This document shows, one piece after another, positions 38,801-42,459 of a stretch of DNA of 64,000 nt (positions are counted from its first letter, which is position 1; every line of letters starts with the position of its first letter). Position numbers and translations under genes: made by a program. The stretch comes from Lumbricus terrestris (Eukaryota > Annelida > Clitellata > Crassiclitellata > Lumbricidae). Under the pieces are notes generated by a model that had not been told where the DNA came from, made no database searches, and was given only the letters and a program-made list of their open reading frames with translations. Location: positions 13,305,037-13,369,036 of the forward strand of contig OX457052.1 of assembly GCA_949752735.1 (NCBI GenBank), written 5' to 3'.

Positions 38801-40575
38801 TGCCTCCAGACTAAATATGTCCAGCAATTGAACAAAACGTGCAGCTCTGCTACTCAATAAATGCCTCAAAAAGATTTATAGCCTAATCATTTAAATCATA
38901 GCCAACGCTATCTACCGACCGTGACATGTAAGTCCATTGGCGTCCAATGCATATCCAGTATTGCATCGACAGCTGAAACTACCGTTAGTGTTGACACACG
39001 TGTGCGCGCATCCAGATGTCCTTAGTGTACATTCGTCAATATCTAAATACAATGCAATACACGCAGCTTTTAGAACTGGTTACCATAGATCTAAATAAGT
39101 CAGTGGTATTGACTAAAATAATAATGTCACGCAGTGATAACTATTAGCCTAGAACCGAAGTCCATGACTCTTATTCACCCATATCAAAATGCGTCGAAAG
39201 TATCGGATCAAATTACCTAACCACAGTAGGCCTAACCAGACCCATTATCGGCCGCCATTCAGGCTAAAAAACTACACTTAGTACCACACAAAATCTGCCT
39301 AACAAGTGAACAGAGTGTGGAGTCTGGCTACTTAAAAAATTCTCTTTGTTTATAATCCAAAATCGTATACGTCTCCACCAACCATGACATGTGCGTCCAT
39401 TGGTGTCCAGCGCATATCCAGTGTTGCATCGGCAACTGAAGCTCCCGTAAGTGTTGACACACGTATGCGCGCATCCGGATGTCCTTAATGCACATTCGTC
39501 AATATCTGAATGCAGTGCAACAAAACAGCTATTAGAATGTGTTAACATAAATCAGTGTGTGGTTACTGTATTTTAGTTATGTTAATGCCGCGCACGCGAT
39601 GGCTATCGGTGAAGTCTGAGATATTCTTGGCTTGATTTACATTCACCTATATCTGAATGCATCGATAACAATCTGATTGGGTGACAGAGGCTAAACATCG
39701 ATCTTTATTCATATATTAATCAGACTAAGAAATTAGACTTTCCACCAGATTAAATTTGTCTAACAACTGAGCAGAGTGTGCAGATCCCCTAAGCTGATTG
39801 GTCTGGTGAGGTTATCTGATCAGATTCTGATAAGATAACCTAACCAGACCATTCAAGCCAAAAAACTAGACTTAGTAGGTTACCACACAAAATCTGCCTA
39901 ACAAGTGAACAGAGTGTGGAGTCTGGCTACTTAAAAAATTCTCTTTATTTATAATCCAAAATCGTATACGACTCCACCAACCATGACATGTGCGTGCATT
40001 GGCATCCAAGGCATATCCATTATTGCATCGGCAACTGAAACTTCCGTAACTGTTGACACACGTATGCGCGCATCCGGATGTCCTTAATGCACATTCGTCA
40101 ATATCTGAATGCAGTGCAACAAAACAGCTATTAGAATGGGTTAACATAAATCAGTGTGTGGTTACTGTATTTTAGTTATGTTAATGCCGCGCACGCGATG
40201 GCTATCGGTGAAGTCTGAGAGATGTTCTTAGCTTGATTTACATTCACCTATATCTGAATGCGTCGATAACAATCTGATTAGGTGACATAGGCTAAACATC
40301 GATCTTTATGCATATGTTCAGACTAAAAATTATATAGACTTGCAACCAGATTAAATTTGTCTAGCAATTGAGCAGAGTGTACAGATCACCTAAGCTTGCT
40401 CAATAAATAACTTTAAATTTTATAATCTACAATTGTATACGACTCCACCAACCATGACACGTGCGTCCATTGGCACTCAGCGCATATCCAGTGTTGCATC
40501 GGCAACTGAAACTTCCGTAACTGTTGACACACGTATGCGCGCATCCGGATGTCCTTAGTGCACATTCGTCAATGT
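7839..40575 (-). CDS. giant cbEGF-repeat single-pass membrane protein gene (3' part)
   Basis: A minus-strand multi-exon gene whose 5' end lies outside the recognised exons. Reading from 40575 downward there are four divergent cbEGF exons, then H, G, F, E, the homogenised B/A/D/C array, a second G-F-E-B-like group, two 120-nt cbEGF exons, and a transmembrane exon ending in a stop at 7839. Exons are almost all 123 nt and phase 1-1, so loss or gain of one keeps the frame. Most start D-I-D-E-C, have six Cys, and keep the C-x-[DN]-x4-[YF]-x-C hydroxylation pattern, so calcium binding is expected (family knowledge). The layout recalls fibropellin-, fibrillin- or Notch-type proteins, but nothing assigns orthology. 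No signal peptide is in the window. One exon is split by the Polinton at 12040-21358, and two others look broken (31144-31273, 34300-34422). Confidence 0.85.
8069..8641. other. intron, with a SINE-tail fragment
   Basis: Intronic to the EGF gene. About 8385-8435 contains a SINE tail fragment (CATAGCGCCTCGTCTGAAG...CTCAGAGG). Nothing else recognised. Confidence 0.45.
8642..9025. mobile_element. MITE with perfect 30-bp inverted ends
   Basis: The arms 8642-8671 and 8996-9025 are exact inverted copies beginning GTGGCGCCGCACACCG. Flanks share AAGT, a possible 4-bp target duplication. The interior is A/T-rich and non-coding. Confidence 0.8.
9545..9765 (+). repeat. tRNA-derived SINE (plus strand)
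   Basis: B box AGGTTCGAATCC is at about 9600-9611, followed by the SINE body CACCGCGTAGGGACC. The body then reads to a GTAGTCGGGAGTGCTTCTCAGTAGTGAGCTTGAAGGGG tail stretch typical of the family here. It contains the hairpin at 9650-9680. Confidence 0.7.
9650..9680. repeat. short perfect hairpin inside SINE
   Basis: TTCTTCACTCGCAA, a 3-nt spacer, then its exact inverse TTGCGAGTGAAGAA. Other SINE copies have only the second arm (CAATTGCGAGTGAAGGAC), so the first arm looks like a templated inverted duplication. Confidence 0.75.
9766..9910. repeat. fragment of a hAT-MITE interior
   Basis: Contains paired AAAAAGGTCATCA motifs and a C-run, like the interiors of 40812-41102 and 44773-44992. Termini and duplication were not found, so this is tentative. 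Confidence 0.3.
9951..10070 (-). CDS. cbEGF exon (120 nt, membrane-proximal)
   Basis: Minus-strand exon between ...AG and GTTCGT. It starts D-I-D-E-C, has six Cys and GNYSCSC (an N-Y-S sequon). It is the last EGF before the transmembrane exon and differs clearly from the array types. Confidence 0.75.
10445..10564 (-). CDS. cbEGF exon (120 nt)
   Basis: Starts D-E-D-E-C, six Cys, GNYSCSC, ending FQCEG before donor GTGGGT. It is a close relative of 9951-10070, so these two are a local duplicate pair. Confidence 0.75.
10771..10881 (-). pseudogene. decayed cbEGF exon
   Basis: Keeps acceptor, D-I-N-K-C start and NNIGNY core, but is 111 nt, has lost most cysteines and carries an in-frame TGA after LFAT. 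It is a relic of the 9951/10445 subtype. Confidence 0.7.
11066..11188 (-). CDS. cbEGF exon, B-like
   Basis: 123 nt, AG/GTAAGT borders, phase 1-1, D-I-D-E-C start, six Cys, GNYTCDC. Flanking introns match those around 36656-36778, so it is the left-hand counterpart of that exon. Confidence 0.85.
11405..11527 (-). CDS. cbEGF exon, E-like, with an extra cysteine
   Basis: 123 nt with normal borders. The usual GNYTC core reads GSCTC, so the repeat has seven cysteines and no sequon. Counterpart of 37003-37125. The odd cysteine could leave a free thiol. Confidence 0.8.
11943..12039 (-). CDS. cbEGF exon, 3' piece (split by Polinton)
   Basis: This holds the last 97 nt of a 123-nt exon (counterpart of 37553-37675), up to and including one copy of ACCGGA. 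The remainder is 21365-21390. Removing the element and one ACCGGA gives a normal-length phase 1-1 exon with six Cys. The coding sequence is otherwise undamaged, so the insertion looks young. Confidence 0.9.
12034..12039. repeat. 6-bp target-site duplication (left)
   Basis: ACCGGA abuts the left end of the element, and the identical hexamer at 21359-21364 abuts the right end. Six-bp duplications are the Polinton/Maverick hallmark. Confidence 0.95.
12040..12260. repeat. Polinton left terminal inverted repeat
   Basis: 221 bp matching the reverse complement of 21138-21358 with no indel and one mismatch that I can see (A/G at about 12177). It begins AGTAGTTGGC and contains a terminal hairpin, two TGACGTCA sites, CTCCGCCCC and TTCTAGAA. 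Confidence 0.93.
12047..12106. repeat. terminal hairpin of left TIR
   Basis: Arms 12047-12069 and 12084-12106 are exact 23-nt inverses (start GGCTAACTGTCTTAATGAGC). The loop is itself part of the 18-nt palindrome CTCAGTGACGTCACTGAG (12066-12083). The right TIR can form the same fold. Confidence 0.9.
12261..12619. promoter_or_regulatory. left internal non-coding region, probable promoter of the gene block
   Basis: About 360 bp with no gene between the TIR and the first ORF. It has a GCGCGCGCG run near 12307 and a TATTTAAA at 12542-12549, about 70 bp before the RING ATG. Promoter function is inferred from position only. Confidence 0.3.
12620..12928 (+). CDS. RING-finger protein (IAP-type RING)
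   Basis: 102 aa. Residues 55-89 hold a C3HC4 RING (C55, C58, C70, H72, C76, C79, C86, C89), followed by an aliphatic tail (LGFVRIYIV) as in inhibitor-of-apoptosis RINGs. A charged helix at 33-53 precedes it. An E3 ubiquitin ligase role is expected from the family, and virus-like elements often carry such genes to act on host proteins. Residues 2-24 have five cysteines in a pattern resembling a fragment of an EGF domain (FGNYKCEC), which may be coincidence or capture. ATG at 12620 is the first start that keeps the Cys-rich part. A spliced 5' extension is possible. It ends 37 nt before the ATPase ATG. Confidence 0.8.
   Translation: MCPSNVECEMDVFGNYKCECDICGIDERTEDEKATKYRLMRLKAENEKLKKAATCAVCKNKQVETLLLPCRHVNMCDPCTDEATECPQCKERILGFVRIYIV
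12966..13580 (+). CDS. genome-packaging ATPase (FtsK/HerA, A32-like)
   Basis: 204 aa from ATG 12966, the first Met in the frame. Walker A GPSGCGKT is at residues 15-22 and Walker B LLILDD at 79-84, followed by a Gln-containing sensor stretch (YLTQNLFY). Size and motif order fit the compact packaging ATPase of Polintons, adintoviruses and virophages, which pumps DNA into the capsid (family knowledge). It sits second in the block, 37 nt after the RING stop and 41 nt before the next ATG. No frame damage. Confidence 0.92.
   Translation: MDPTWQHPFSAIVSGPSGCGKTQFTLRFIDHLHYMVKPQIEKIIWCYGIYQEIFDKYSQIQFHEGLPDLNIFDGKQKTLLILDDLMSETDDRVTKLFTKISHHRNVSILYLTQNLFYSSKHTRTISLNAHYFVLFKNVRDSTQIANLARQMFPGKSNFMIEAFGDATMAPFGYLLVDLKPETDERCRLRTNIFPGETHFVYVRK
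13622..13951 (+). CDS. small basic protein with C-terminal hydrophobic segment
   Basis: 109 aa from ATG 13622. Central residues ~55-85 are densely Lys/Arg ([14 protein letters not shown]), and residues ~90-106 form a hydrophobic, Gly-containing segment ([16 protein letters not shown]). Such proteins lie near the ATPase in related elements and may bind DNA or membranes, but no function is established here. The stop is followed after one nucleotide by the next ATG, so the two are tightly linked. Confidence 0.7.
   Translation: MTAPLKEKFEKLRLLKESSPKVRKRILKDCNTSLLYCLCECALNVLKGVVPLEKAQKKRLGRFKHKLRKLASKKTRVKIKKRLVQTGGFIGALLTPVLSFLGTLLSNKL
13953..14609 (+). CDS. conserved-looking 218-aa protein of unknown function
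   Basis: ATG at 13953, one nucleotide after the previous stop. The N-terminal half is charged and helical ([16 protein letters not shown]). The C-terminal half contains [22 protein letters not shown] and [12 protein letters not shown]. The stop TGA (14607-14609) overlaps an ATG at 14609 (TGATG). I cannot name a fold. Position between the packaging gene and integrase suggests a virion or DNA-associated role, which is inference. Confidence 0.65.
   Translation: MEHTKKMVLVEPRQIEKWKETMLDKTLSKLDTQMYDILHRDIADDDKAKLYSNSLSRYLNIDKPTVLTKFEKKEDEVSTVEKAQPVKTNSIEAQVLETVPKKWKTQAARLLTHMKSNPDVSWSTKGELVLKNATVPKTHVVDLVNDLLRKRTTASPPTGWMQLADALKDSNIPRELIGNQDRWKYINGPLDDSQAFTPKSIHGEQHQQHHLNASWLPY
14609..15644 (+). 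CDS. retrovirus-type integrase with C-terminal chromodomain; start out of frame
   Basis: The main frame is open from 14610. From Leu at 14760 it encodes 294 aa with the DDE core: D20 (WQAD), D80 (QTDKGTEF) and E115 (VVERFNRT), 34 residues between the last two. A chromodomain closes it (residues ~255-294, [15 protein letters not shown]). There is no in-frame ATG before the catalytic core. An ATG at 14609 overlaps the previous stop and opens a 24-codon frame, ended by TGA 14681-14683, whose peptide ([16 protein letters not shown]) fits an integrase N-terminus. Reaching the core needs a +1 shift between about 14650 and 14680. This may be a programmed shift, a mutation or a sequence error. Known role: insertion of the element with 6-bp target duplication. 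Chromodomains can steer insertion to marked chromatin. Confidence 0.88.
15684..16577 (+). CDS. Polinton-associated structural-type protein, paralog 1
   Basis: 297 aa from ATG 15684. It begins [13 protein letters not shown], followed by a Tyr-Pro-x-Asn-x(8-10)-Thr strand pattern and GDWEVGL. It ends with a conserved Asp-Ile-Arg-Gly-Asp-Thr-Gly and FEYGK block. It is clearly paralogous to the next gene along its whole length, with an acidic insertion around residues 165-190. Beta-strand-rich character and position before the pVI-like and capsid genes suggest a minor capsid or vertex protein, but I cannot prove this. Confidence 0.75.
   Translation: MAHFYLALPSNSSMKYYPSNTAAHFTTKLENGISLSGDWEVGLIEIHYPHTWNNITSDDCEFIYWQESKKYSDGLHWPGDQKTIQLPTGYYENMHDIVYAVNTNIQEFAVEHKLDKYSHFKYDTITKTLKGEINLGAGVRFSTALCFILGIDERQNPIYNLNFGKYDAEENEEYYKEHYEEFNKVWDEVPDVEWESEYIGDINPAFSSIHVYCNILSHVPVGDTTTPLLRIVHIEGKNGDNVHIMYENAVYVPLQQKSFDSIEIDIRGDTGNAIPFEYGKSFVLLHFRQCKKPHLIQ
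16581..17405 (+). CDS. Polinton-associated structural-type protein, paralog 2
   Basis: 274 aa, ATG three nucleotides after the upstream stop. It shares the N-terminal [17 protein letters not shown], the VPVGDT segment and the C-terminal DIRGDTG block with paralog 1. The gene arose by tandem duplication, long ago judging by the many differences. Its stop overlaps the next start in ATGA (17402-17405). A two-component vertex or surface structure is one explanation for keeping both copies. This is inference. Confidence 0.75.
   Translation: MAQFYLTLPSNSSMLFYPNNTITHFTTRLENPISLTGDWEVGLVELQYPHSWSNLERNEGRISYMHVKFSETGDILPGSLHRTTRLPTGYYETPQDLIDSINKFISLVVDEMELTTFPKFKYDPISKRLKGDINKGANIQFSPTICSMLGVDARQNPILNYDDEDDYIVDFVGDNACDVNRGFCSLYVYCNVLEQVPVGDTKAPLLRIVNVSGKSGDSVRATYEKPVYIPLQQKTFDSIEVDIRGDTGSPIPFEYGKAIVTLHFRHRKIPYLLQ
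17402..17806 (+). CDS. adenovirus pVI/pX-like small capsid-associated protein
   Basis: 134 aa, start overlapping the previous stop by four nucleotides. Residues ~35-75 form a Gly-rich amphipathic stretch ([17 protein letters not shown], then [14 protein letters not shown]). The C-terminus is strongly basic ([17 protein letters not shown]). This combination and position directly before the major capsid gene match the membrane-active/core pVI- or pX-like proteins of adintoviruses and Polintons (family knowledge). Three nucleotides separate it from the capsid ATG. Confidence 0.8.
   Translation: MKKQFCCDASRLAYEDYYVQQSGNGMPVFQGARMQRGHGVGSFLGGLFRSAWPLIQTGAKAIGKQVLRTGLQIANDVADGGQLIDSAKRRVPEGIKAFTSSKDDNVQSGGGRKRRKRSLKRINKRTKEDIFGKV
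17810..19132 (+). CDS. major capsid protein (double jelly-roll type)
   Basis: 440 aa, ATG in good context (AAAATGG). The N-terminus contains a [13 protein letters not shown] motif and a beta-rich opening ([14 protein letters not shown]). Midway are [19 protein letters not shown] and the strand-rich C-terminus [22 protein letters not shown] recognise this as the widespread capsid family found in invertebrate Polintons (also annotated in nematode genomes as F54H12.2-like). It should form the icosahedral shell as trimers. The frame is complete with no lesions. The assignment rests on family recognition, not a structure. Confidence 0.85.
   Translation: MAFVHPQSCECTKSELDLFTVPPTQTSIETGSYVEYNPIATISQGTPIEFSITGAGQDYLDLSNTQLYVRAAIIRANNDPTDAGDHVGPINLFLHSLFSEVDITLNDTLVTSSNNTYAYRSYMETILSYGDAAKASQLTSALFYKDTATHLEDANPHDDDIANVGFKKRSALTDEGRVVDMIGGIHSDLFFQERFLPNDINIKIRLVRNKDPFCLMSATQGAAYKVKILECKLYVRKVKLSPSVFLAHAKALEVGNLKFPIRRAICKTFTVPAGNLDASQESLFSGQIPTRIVIGCVDNDAFNGVYTKNPFNFKHMNLTQLKVYLDGQQQTIKPLETNFANNQFVNAYASLFTGTGKWMRDEGNQIAREDFAGGYALYAFDLTPDLAEGGHFNLIKPGNIRVDMKFGQALARTINVIAFAEFENILEIDRSRNVIFDYTN
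19134..19580 (+). CDS. adenain-like maturation cysteine protease
   Basis: 148 aa, ATG one nucleotide after the capsid stop. Catalytic set: H54 ([10 protein letters not shown]), D70 (YFDSLG), Q99 and C106 (KFCGHYC), in the order typical of adenovirus-type/Ulp1-fold proteases, at the short length usual for Polintons. It should cleave capsid precursor proteins during maturation (family knowledge). It is the last gene of the block, with AATAAA two nucleotides after its stop. Confidence 0.92.
   Translation: MDGDTIYSILRADAKCDPMFLGVFPCDRLPSTINRNRPSILVCNTDTYGNPGKHWIVIYIENSDYGEYFDSLGAPPEAPFRTFLHRHCARWIFTDRQLQSLVSKFCGHYCILYSLHRARGRNINAVANMLTFDTGLNDYLVYNFVSKA
19582..19587 (+). terminator. polyadenylation signal of the Polinton gene block
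   Basis: AATAAA begins two nucleotides after the protease stop. I found no other obvious signal between the packed genes 13.9-19.1 kb, consistent with shared 3' processing. Confidence 0.65.
19760..19960. repeat. T-tract / CTAGGTGGAAAAT tandem repeat
   Basis: About six imperfect copies of a T-run followed by CTAGGTGGAAAATCTGG, with one T-run of about 17. It lies just beyond the gene block inside the element. Could be slippage-prone sequence or a functional cis region. Confidence 0.7.
19961..21137. other. right internal non-coding region of Polinton
   Basis: About 1.2 kb with no supported gene. A (ATT)n tract lies at about 20846-20876. From about 20940 to 21137 there are degenerate repeats of TIR-like text (ACACAGACAGGCACAAACAT, a second CTAATTAATATTCATG-TGACGTCA-type module at about 21030-21070), absent from the left end. 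Confidence 0.55.
21138..21358. repeat. Polinton right terminal inverted repeat
   Basis: Inverse of 12040-12260, ending GCCAACTACT. It contains the mirror-image terminal hairpin. Confidence 0.93.
21359..21364. repeat. 6-bp target-site duplication (right)
   Basis: ACCGGA, identical to 12034-12039. It is followed directly by the rest of the interrupted cbEGF exon. Confidence 0.95.
21365..21390 (-). CDS. cbEGF exon, 5' piece (split by Polinton)
   Basis: The first 26 nt of the exon whose remainder is 11943-12039. It holds acceptor, D-I-D-E-C start and the T-S-G-T region, cut exactly at the ACCGGA site. Confidence 0.88.
21489..21690 (+). repeat. second tRNA-derived SINE family
   Basis: The head has A box TAGCTCAGTGG and B-box-like GGGTTCAAGCC, with a tRNA-like order, but acceptor and T stems pair poorly, so it is not a functional tRNA. 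The body continues into ATTAATTTATTAAAG and TAAAAATAAAGATAGCCC. Confidence 0.6.
21695..21749. repeat. near-perfect 55-bp palindrome
   Basis: Arms 21695-21721 and 21723-21749 are exact 27-nt inverses (start CAGTACTTAGGCC) around one G. Confidence 0.9.
21993..22115 (-). CDS. cbEGF exon, G-like
   Basis: 123 nt, phase 1-1, six Cys, GNYTCDC. Exon and both introns match 37880-38002, as part of the duplicated block on the array's two flanks. Confidence 0.85.
22130..22560. repeat. intron block duplicated at 38030-38450
   Basis: Near-identical intron text (CGCCCACAAAAGCAAAGTCG, AGGCAGGCAGGCAATTAGTC) recurs on the right flank of the array. The left copy ends by joining into a P relic instead of exon H, marking a deletion. 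Confidence 0.8.
22802..22924 (-). CDS. cbEGF exon A1
   Basis: Type A: 123 nt, D-I-D-E-C-T-V-G, six Cys, [25 protein letters not shown]. The N-Y-T sequon is present. Confidence 0.87.
23160..23176. other. scar of deleted B exon
   Basis: The first bases of a B exon (CATCGCATGATTGTT) run directly into the intron before C (GTCTACACATC). About 310 bp are missing at a GTT microhomology. The same junction occurs near 25980. Confidence 0.8.
23190..23312 (-). CDS. cbEGF exon C1
   Basis: Type C: 123 nt, [37 protein letters not shown]. Sequon present. Confidence 0.87.
23616..23738 (-). CDS. cbEGF exon D1
   Basis: Type D: starts D-T-D-E-C, with Thr replacing the usual Ile, then [13 protein letters not shown] and [12 protein letters not shown]. 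Confidence 0.87.
24051..24173 (-). CDS. cbEGF exon A2
   Basis: Type A, 123 nt, intact splice borders, six Cys, N-Y-T sequon. Confidence 0.87.
24408..24530 (-). CDS. cbEGF exon B1
   Basis: Type [34 protein letters not shown]. Here the residue after CDC is Tyr (CTATCC), whereas later B copies have His. Confidence 0.87.
24755..24877 (-). CDS. cbEGF exon C2
   Basis: Type C, 123 nt, intact. Confidence 0.87.
25182..25304 (-). CDS. cbEGF exon D2
   Basis: Type D, 123 nt. Lys replaces Ile after the third Cys (AATTTTTAC versus TTATAC in other D copies). Confidence 0.87.
25616..25738 (-). CDS. cbEGF exon A3
   Basis: Type A, 123 nt. Starts D-V-D-E-C (GACATC instead of GATATC). Confidence 0.87.
25976..25996. 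other. scar of deleted B exon (second)
   Basis: The same B/intron junction as near 23160, so either one deletion copied by unit duplication or a recurrent event at the same microhomology. Confidence 0.8.
26010..26132 (-). CDS. cbEGF exon C3
   Basis: Type C, 123 nt, intact. Confidence 0.87.
26438..26560 (-). CDS. cbEGF exon D3, D/C hybrid
   Basis: Type D over most of its length, but the acceptor-side end is TCGTCGATAT (D-I-D-E-C) and the following intron is C-type. The crossover lies within the exon. Confidence 0.86.
26863..26985 (-). CDS. cbEGF exon A4
   Basis: Type A, 123 nt, intact. Confidence 0.87.
27220..27342 (-). CDS. cbEGF exon B2
   Basis: Type B, 123 nt, intact, CDCHPGY form. Confidence 0.87.
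27567..27689 (-). CDS. cbEGF exon C4
   Basis: Type C, 123 nt, intact; one silent change (CAATCG in place of CAGTCG). Confidence 0.87.
27995..28117 (-). CDS. cbEGF exon D4
   Basis: Type D, 123 nt, D-T-D-E-C start, intact. Confidence 0.87.
28436..28558 (-). CDS. cbEGF exon A5
   Basis: Type A, 123 nt. Its donor-side intron is D-type (TTTCTATGCTG, CAACGCATC), marking another intron-level exchange. Confidence 0.87.
28793..28915 (-). CDS. cbEGF exon B3
   Basis: Type B, 123 nt, intact; GTGCCAG replaces GTCCCAG near the N-terminal half. Confidence 0.87.
29140..29262 (-). CDS. cbEGF exon C5
   Basis: Type C, 123 nt, intact. Confidence 0.87.
29569..29691 (-). CDS. cbEGF exon D5
   Basis: Type D, 123 nt, D-T-D-E-C. 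Has Asp in place of Gly before the second Cys (TCGGACGTT), like D1. Confidence 0.87.
30004..30126 (-). CDS. cbEGF exon A6
   Basis: Type A, 123 nt, intact. Confidence 0.87.
30360..30482 (-). CDS. cbEGF exon B4
   Basis: Type B, 123 nt, intact. Confidence 0.87.
30707..30829 (-). CDS. cbEGF exon C6, C/D hybrid
   Basis: The donor side is type C. The acceptor side is type D (GGACGTTCC, TCATCAGTAT, D-T-D-E-C) and the following intron is D-type. This is the reciprocal arrangement to D3. Confidence 0.86.
31144..31273 (-). pseudogene. cbEGF exon D6, frameshifted by a foldback insertion
   Basis: 130 nt instead of 123. GTTCTCAACTGTGTAT replaces part of the normal text and is the exact inverse of ATACACAGTTGAGAAC about 8 nt away. 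The net +7 shifts the frame between the D-T-D-E-C start and the rest. If spliced in, it would truncate the protein. Skipping it would keep the frame. Confidence 0.85.
31583..31705 (-). CDS. cbEGF exon A7
   Basis: Type A, 123 nt, D-I-D-E-C-T-A-G variant, intact. Confidence 0.87.
31934..32056 (-). CDS. cbEGF exon B5
   Basis: Type B, 123 nt, intact. Confidence 0.87.
32281..32403 (-). CDS. cbEGF exon D7 in a C position
   Basis: The donor-side intron is that of a C exon (GTCTACACATCATTCAACTT), but the exon and acceptor side are wholly D. An exchange at the exon border removed C, so this unit is A-B-D. Confidence 0.87.
32719..32841 (-). CDS. cbEGF exon A8
   Basis: Type A, 123 nt, intact (TTCCTGCTG variant near the N-terminus). 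Confidence 0.87.
33076..33201 (-). CDS. cbEGF exon B6 with one extra codon
   Basis: 126 nt. A 3-nt duplication (AATTATTGG for AATTGG) adds one residue just before the second Cys. Frame kept. Confidence 0.87.
33426..33548 (-). CDS. cbEGF exon C7
   Basis: Type C, 123 nt; core GNYTC read from an AATTTCC variant (silent region change), intact. Confidence 0.87.
33855..33977 (-). CDS. cbEGF exon D8
   Basis: Type D, 123 nt, D-T-D-E-C, intact. Confidence 0.87.
34300..34422 (-). pseudogene. cbEGF exon D9, B/D junction with lost donor
   Basis: The body is type D (start D-S-D-E-C), but the donor side joins the B-type intron as TTTTAGCATGATCGCATG. The normal CCTAC (minus GTAGG) donor is gone. It is an extra exon in an unusually long (2.0-kb) unit and probably cannot be spliced normally. 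Confidence 0.75.
34738..34860 (-). CDS. cbEGF exon A9
   Basis: Type A, 123 nt, intact. Confidence 0.87.
35089..35211 (-). CDS. cbEGF exon B7
   Basis: Type B, 123 nt, intact; GATTGGTCATC variant near the C-terminus, as in B6. Confidence 0.87.
35436..35558 (-). CDS. cbEGF exon C8
   Basis: Type C, 123 nt, intact. Confidence 0.87.
35862..35984 (-). CDS. cbEGF exon D10
   Basis: Type D, 123 nt, intact, slightly diverged (CCAGAAGTGC; CGTATAG). Confidence 0.87.
36300..36422 (-). CDS. cbEGF exon A10
   Basis: Type A, 123 nt, intact; CACACCTGAG variant before the third Cys. Confidence 0.87.
36656..36778 (-). CDS. cbEGF exon B8
   Basis: Type B, 123 nt, intact. Right-flank counterpart of 11066-11188. 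Confidence 0.87.
37003..37125 (-). CDS. cbEGF exon E
   Basis: 123 nt, C-like with a B-like acceptor side, six Cys, GNYTCDC. Counterpart of 11405-11527, which has gained a Cys. Confidence 0.86.
37180..37545. repeat. intron block duplicated at 11580-11935
   Basis: Shares ATCGTAATCGTAAACACGGA and the following ~300 bp with the left flank, in the same order relative to exons E and F. Confidence 0.8.
37553..37675 (-). CDS. cbEGF exon F (paralogous empty Polinton site)
   Basis: 123 nt, uninterrupted. Core reads GIYMC, so no sequon. Counterpart of the exon split at 12039/21365. Its equivalent site reads AATTGGATG rather than ACCGGATG. Confidence 0.86.
37880..38002 (-). CDS. cbEGF exon G
   Basis: 123 nt, [19 protein letters not shown], intact. 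Counterpart of 21993-22115. Confidence 0.87.
38461..38583 (-). CDS. cbEGF exon H
   Basis: 123 nt, [21 protein letters not shown], donor GTGAGA. Single copy. Its left-flank equivalent was lost. Confidence 0.85.
38584..38919. other. intron
   Basis: Intron between H and the divergent upstream cbEGF group. No feature seen. Confidence 0.4.
38920..39042 (-). CDS. cbEGF exon, divergent group 1
   Basis: 123 nt, donor [31 protein letters not shown], six Cys, no sequon. Different subtype from the array. Confidence 0.86.
39383..39505 (-). CDS. cbEGF exon, divergent group 2
   Basis: 123 nt, donor [36 protein letters not shown]. Confidence 0.86.
39560..40300. repeat. ~600-bp tandem duplication around group 2/3 exons
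   Basis: About 39280-39690 and 39885-40290 are close copies, each with one cbEGF exon and a short relic (CTTGATTTACATTCACCTATAT near 39630-39653 and 40230-40252) that is the acceptor side of another decayed EGF exon. Confidence 0.8.
39982..40104 (-). CDS. cbEGF exon, divergent group 3
   Basis: 123 nt, close duplicate of 39383-39505 ([10 protein letters not shown] variant), six Cys. Confidence 0.86.
40453..40575 (-). CDS. cbEGF exon, divergent group 4 (most 5' recognised)
   Basis: 123 nt, starts D-V-D-E-C, GSFSCRC. No further upstream EGF exon was recognised to 64000, where transposons dominate, so a long intron follows. Confidence 0.84.
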
Positions 40576-40811
40576 CTAAATACAATTCAAATTATGCTTA
40601 TTGCTGCTTTGATGCATGCTTTATGAAACAAATCATCAATGAGGTGGAAAATACCATGAGGTAATGCAGGGCCGTATTTACTTTGGTGGAGGCCCATGTG
40701 CACCGCTGTGGTGGAGGCCCAATGGACATAAGATAATAATTTTAAATACAATTACAATTTCAATGGCGCAGTACCACAGCAATGCCGTTACAAGGGCGCC
40801 TCACCTACAAC

Positions 40812-41102
40812 CATAGGCGTACGGGAGATTTCAGCAGTGGGGCGGGGGGCAAAGATTTAACTTCTGTCCGAAAATAATCCTGAAATCTCGTTGAAAATAC
40901 AACTTTTTCCCAGAAAAAGCTGACGACCTTTTTTAGTCATTTCCCGGTCTGCTTGCCCGAAAGCACACAGACTTGCCCGAAATTGCTCGAAAAGTTGACG
41001 ACCTTTTTTTAGTAATTTCCCGGGTCTTCTTGCCCGAAAAACAGTTTTGCCCGAAATTTGGTTTTTTTTGCCCCCACTGGACTCCCGCCTCGTACGCCTA
41101 TG
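40812..41102. mobile_element. MITE nested in the hAT relic
   Basis: Ends CATAGGCGTACGGGAG and an inverse with a 5-bp insertion. Flanks CCTACAAC / TCTACAAC (7 of 8). The interior repeats GACGACCTTTTTTAG and TTGCCCGAAA. Confidence 0.7.
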
Positions 41103-41309
41103 TCTACAACTAAAGGTTACAAAGACCCAATGCCACCAGCAAGACCCTGCATGGCCCCAAGTTATATAATTATAAACTCCGCTGTTGCCCTTTTAAGATA
41201 ACTGAAGACTTTCATTGAATCAAAGCGAGATTGCTTCCAGGAGTACGAGAAAGAACAGAAGGGATCGAGAAATCCCGAACGGCAGATTAGATTCAAAAGA
41301 GAAAACGAC

Positions 41310-42092
<783 letters not shown>

Positions 42093-42459
42093 GACTTCAT
42101 AACCAGGAGAAACTAACTTCTGACCTTTCAGGCTTTCACGTTTCTTTCAATTGTTTCTTTGCTTAAAATATTTGTGTGAAATTGTATCTGTGGGCAGTGC
42201 ACAGTACTGTCTGTAAAAACTCTTGCTTTTGTGGTGGAGGTCCCTATGTGGTGGAGGCCCGTGGGCACTGGCACCTTGTGACCAACCCTAAATCTGGACC
42301 TGAGGTAATGTATATAAACTGACATGAACTGAAATCTCATTTTGCTACTGCTGCTTTGACCGCTTACAAAATCGAAGATGACACCACCGTCAAAAATAGT
42401 AATTTAAGTAATTGGAAGGAAGACCAATAATGACAGACTTTGTCTTAGTGCTATCTAAC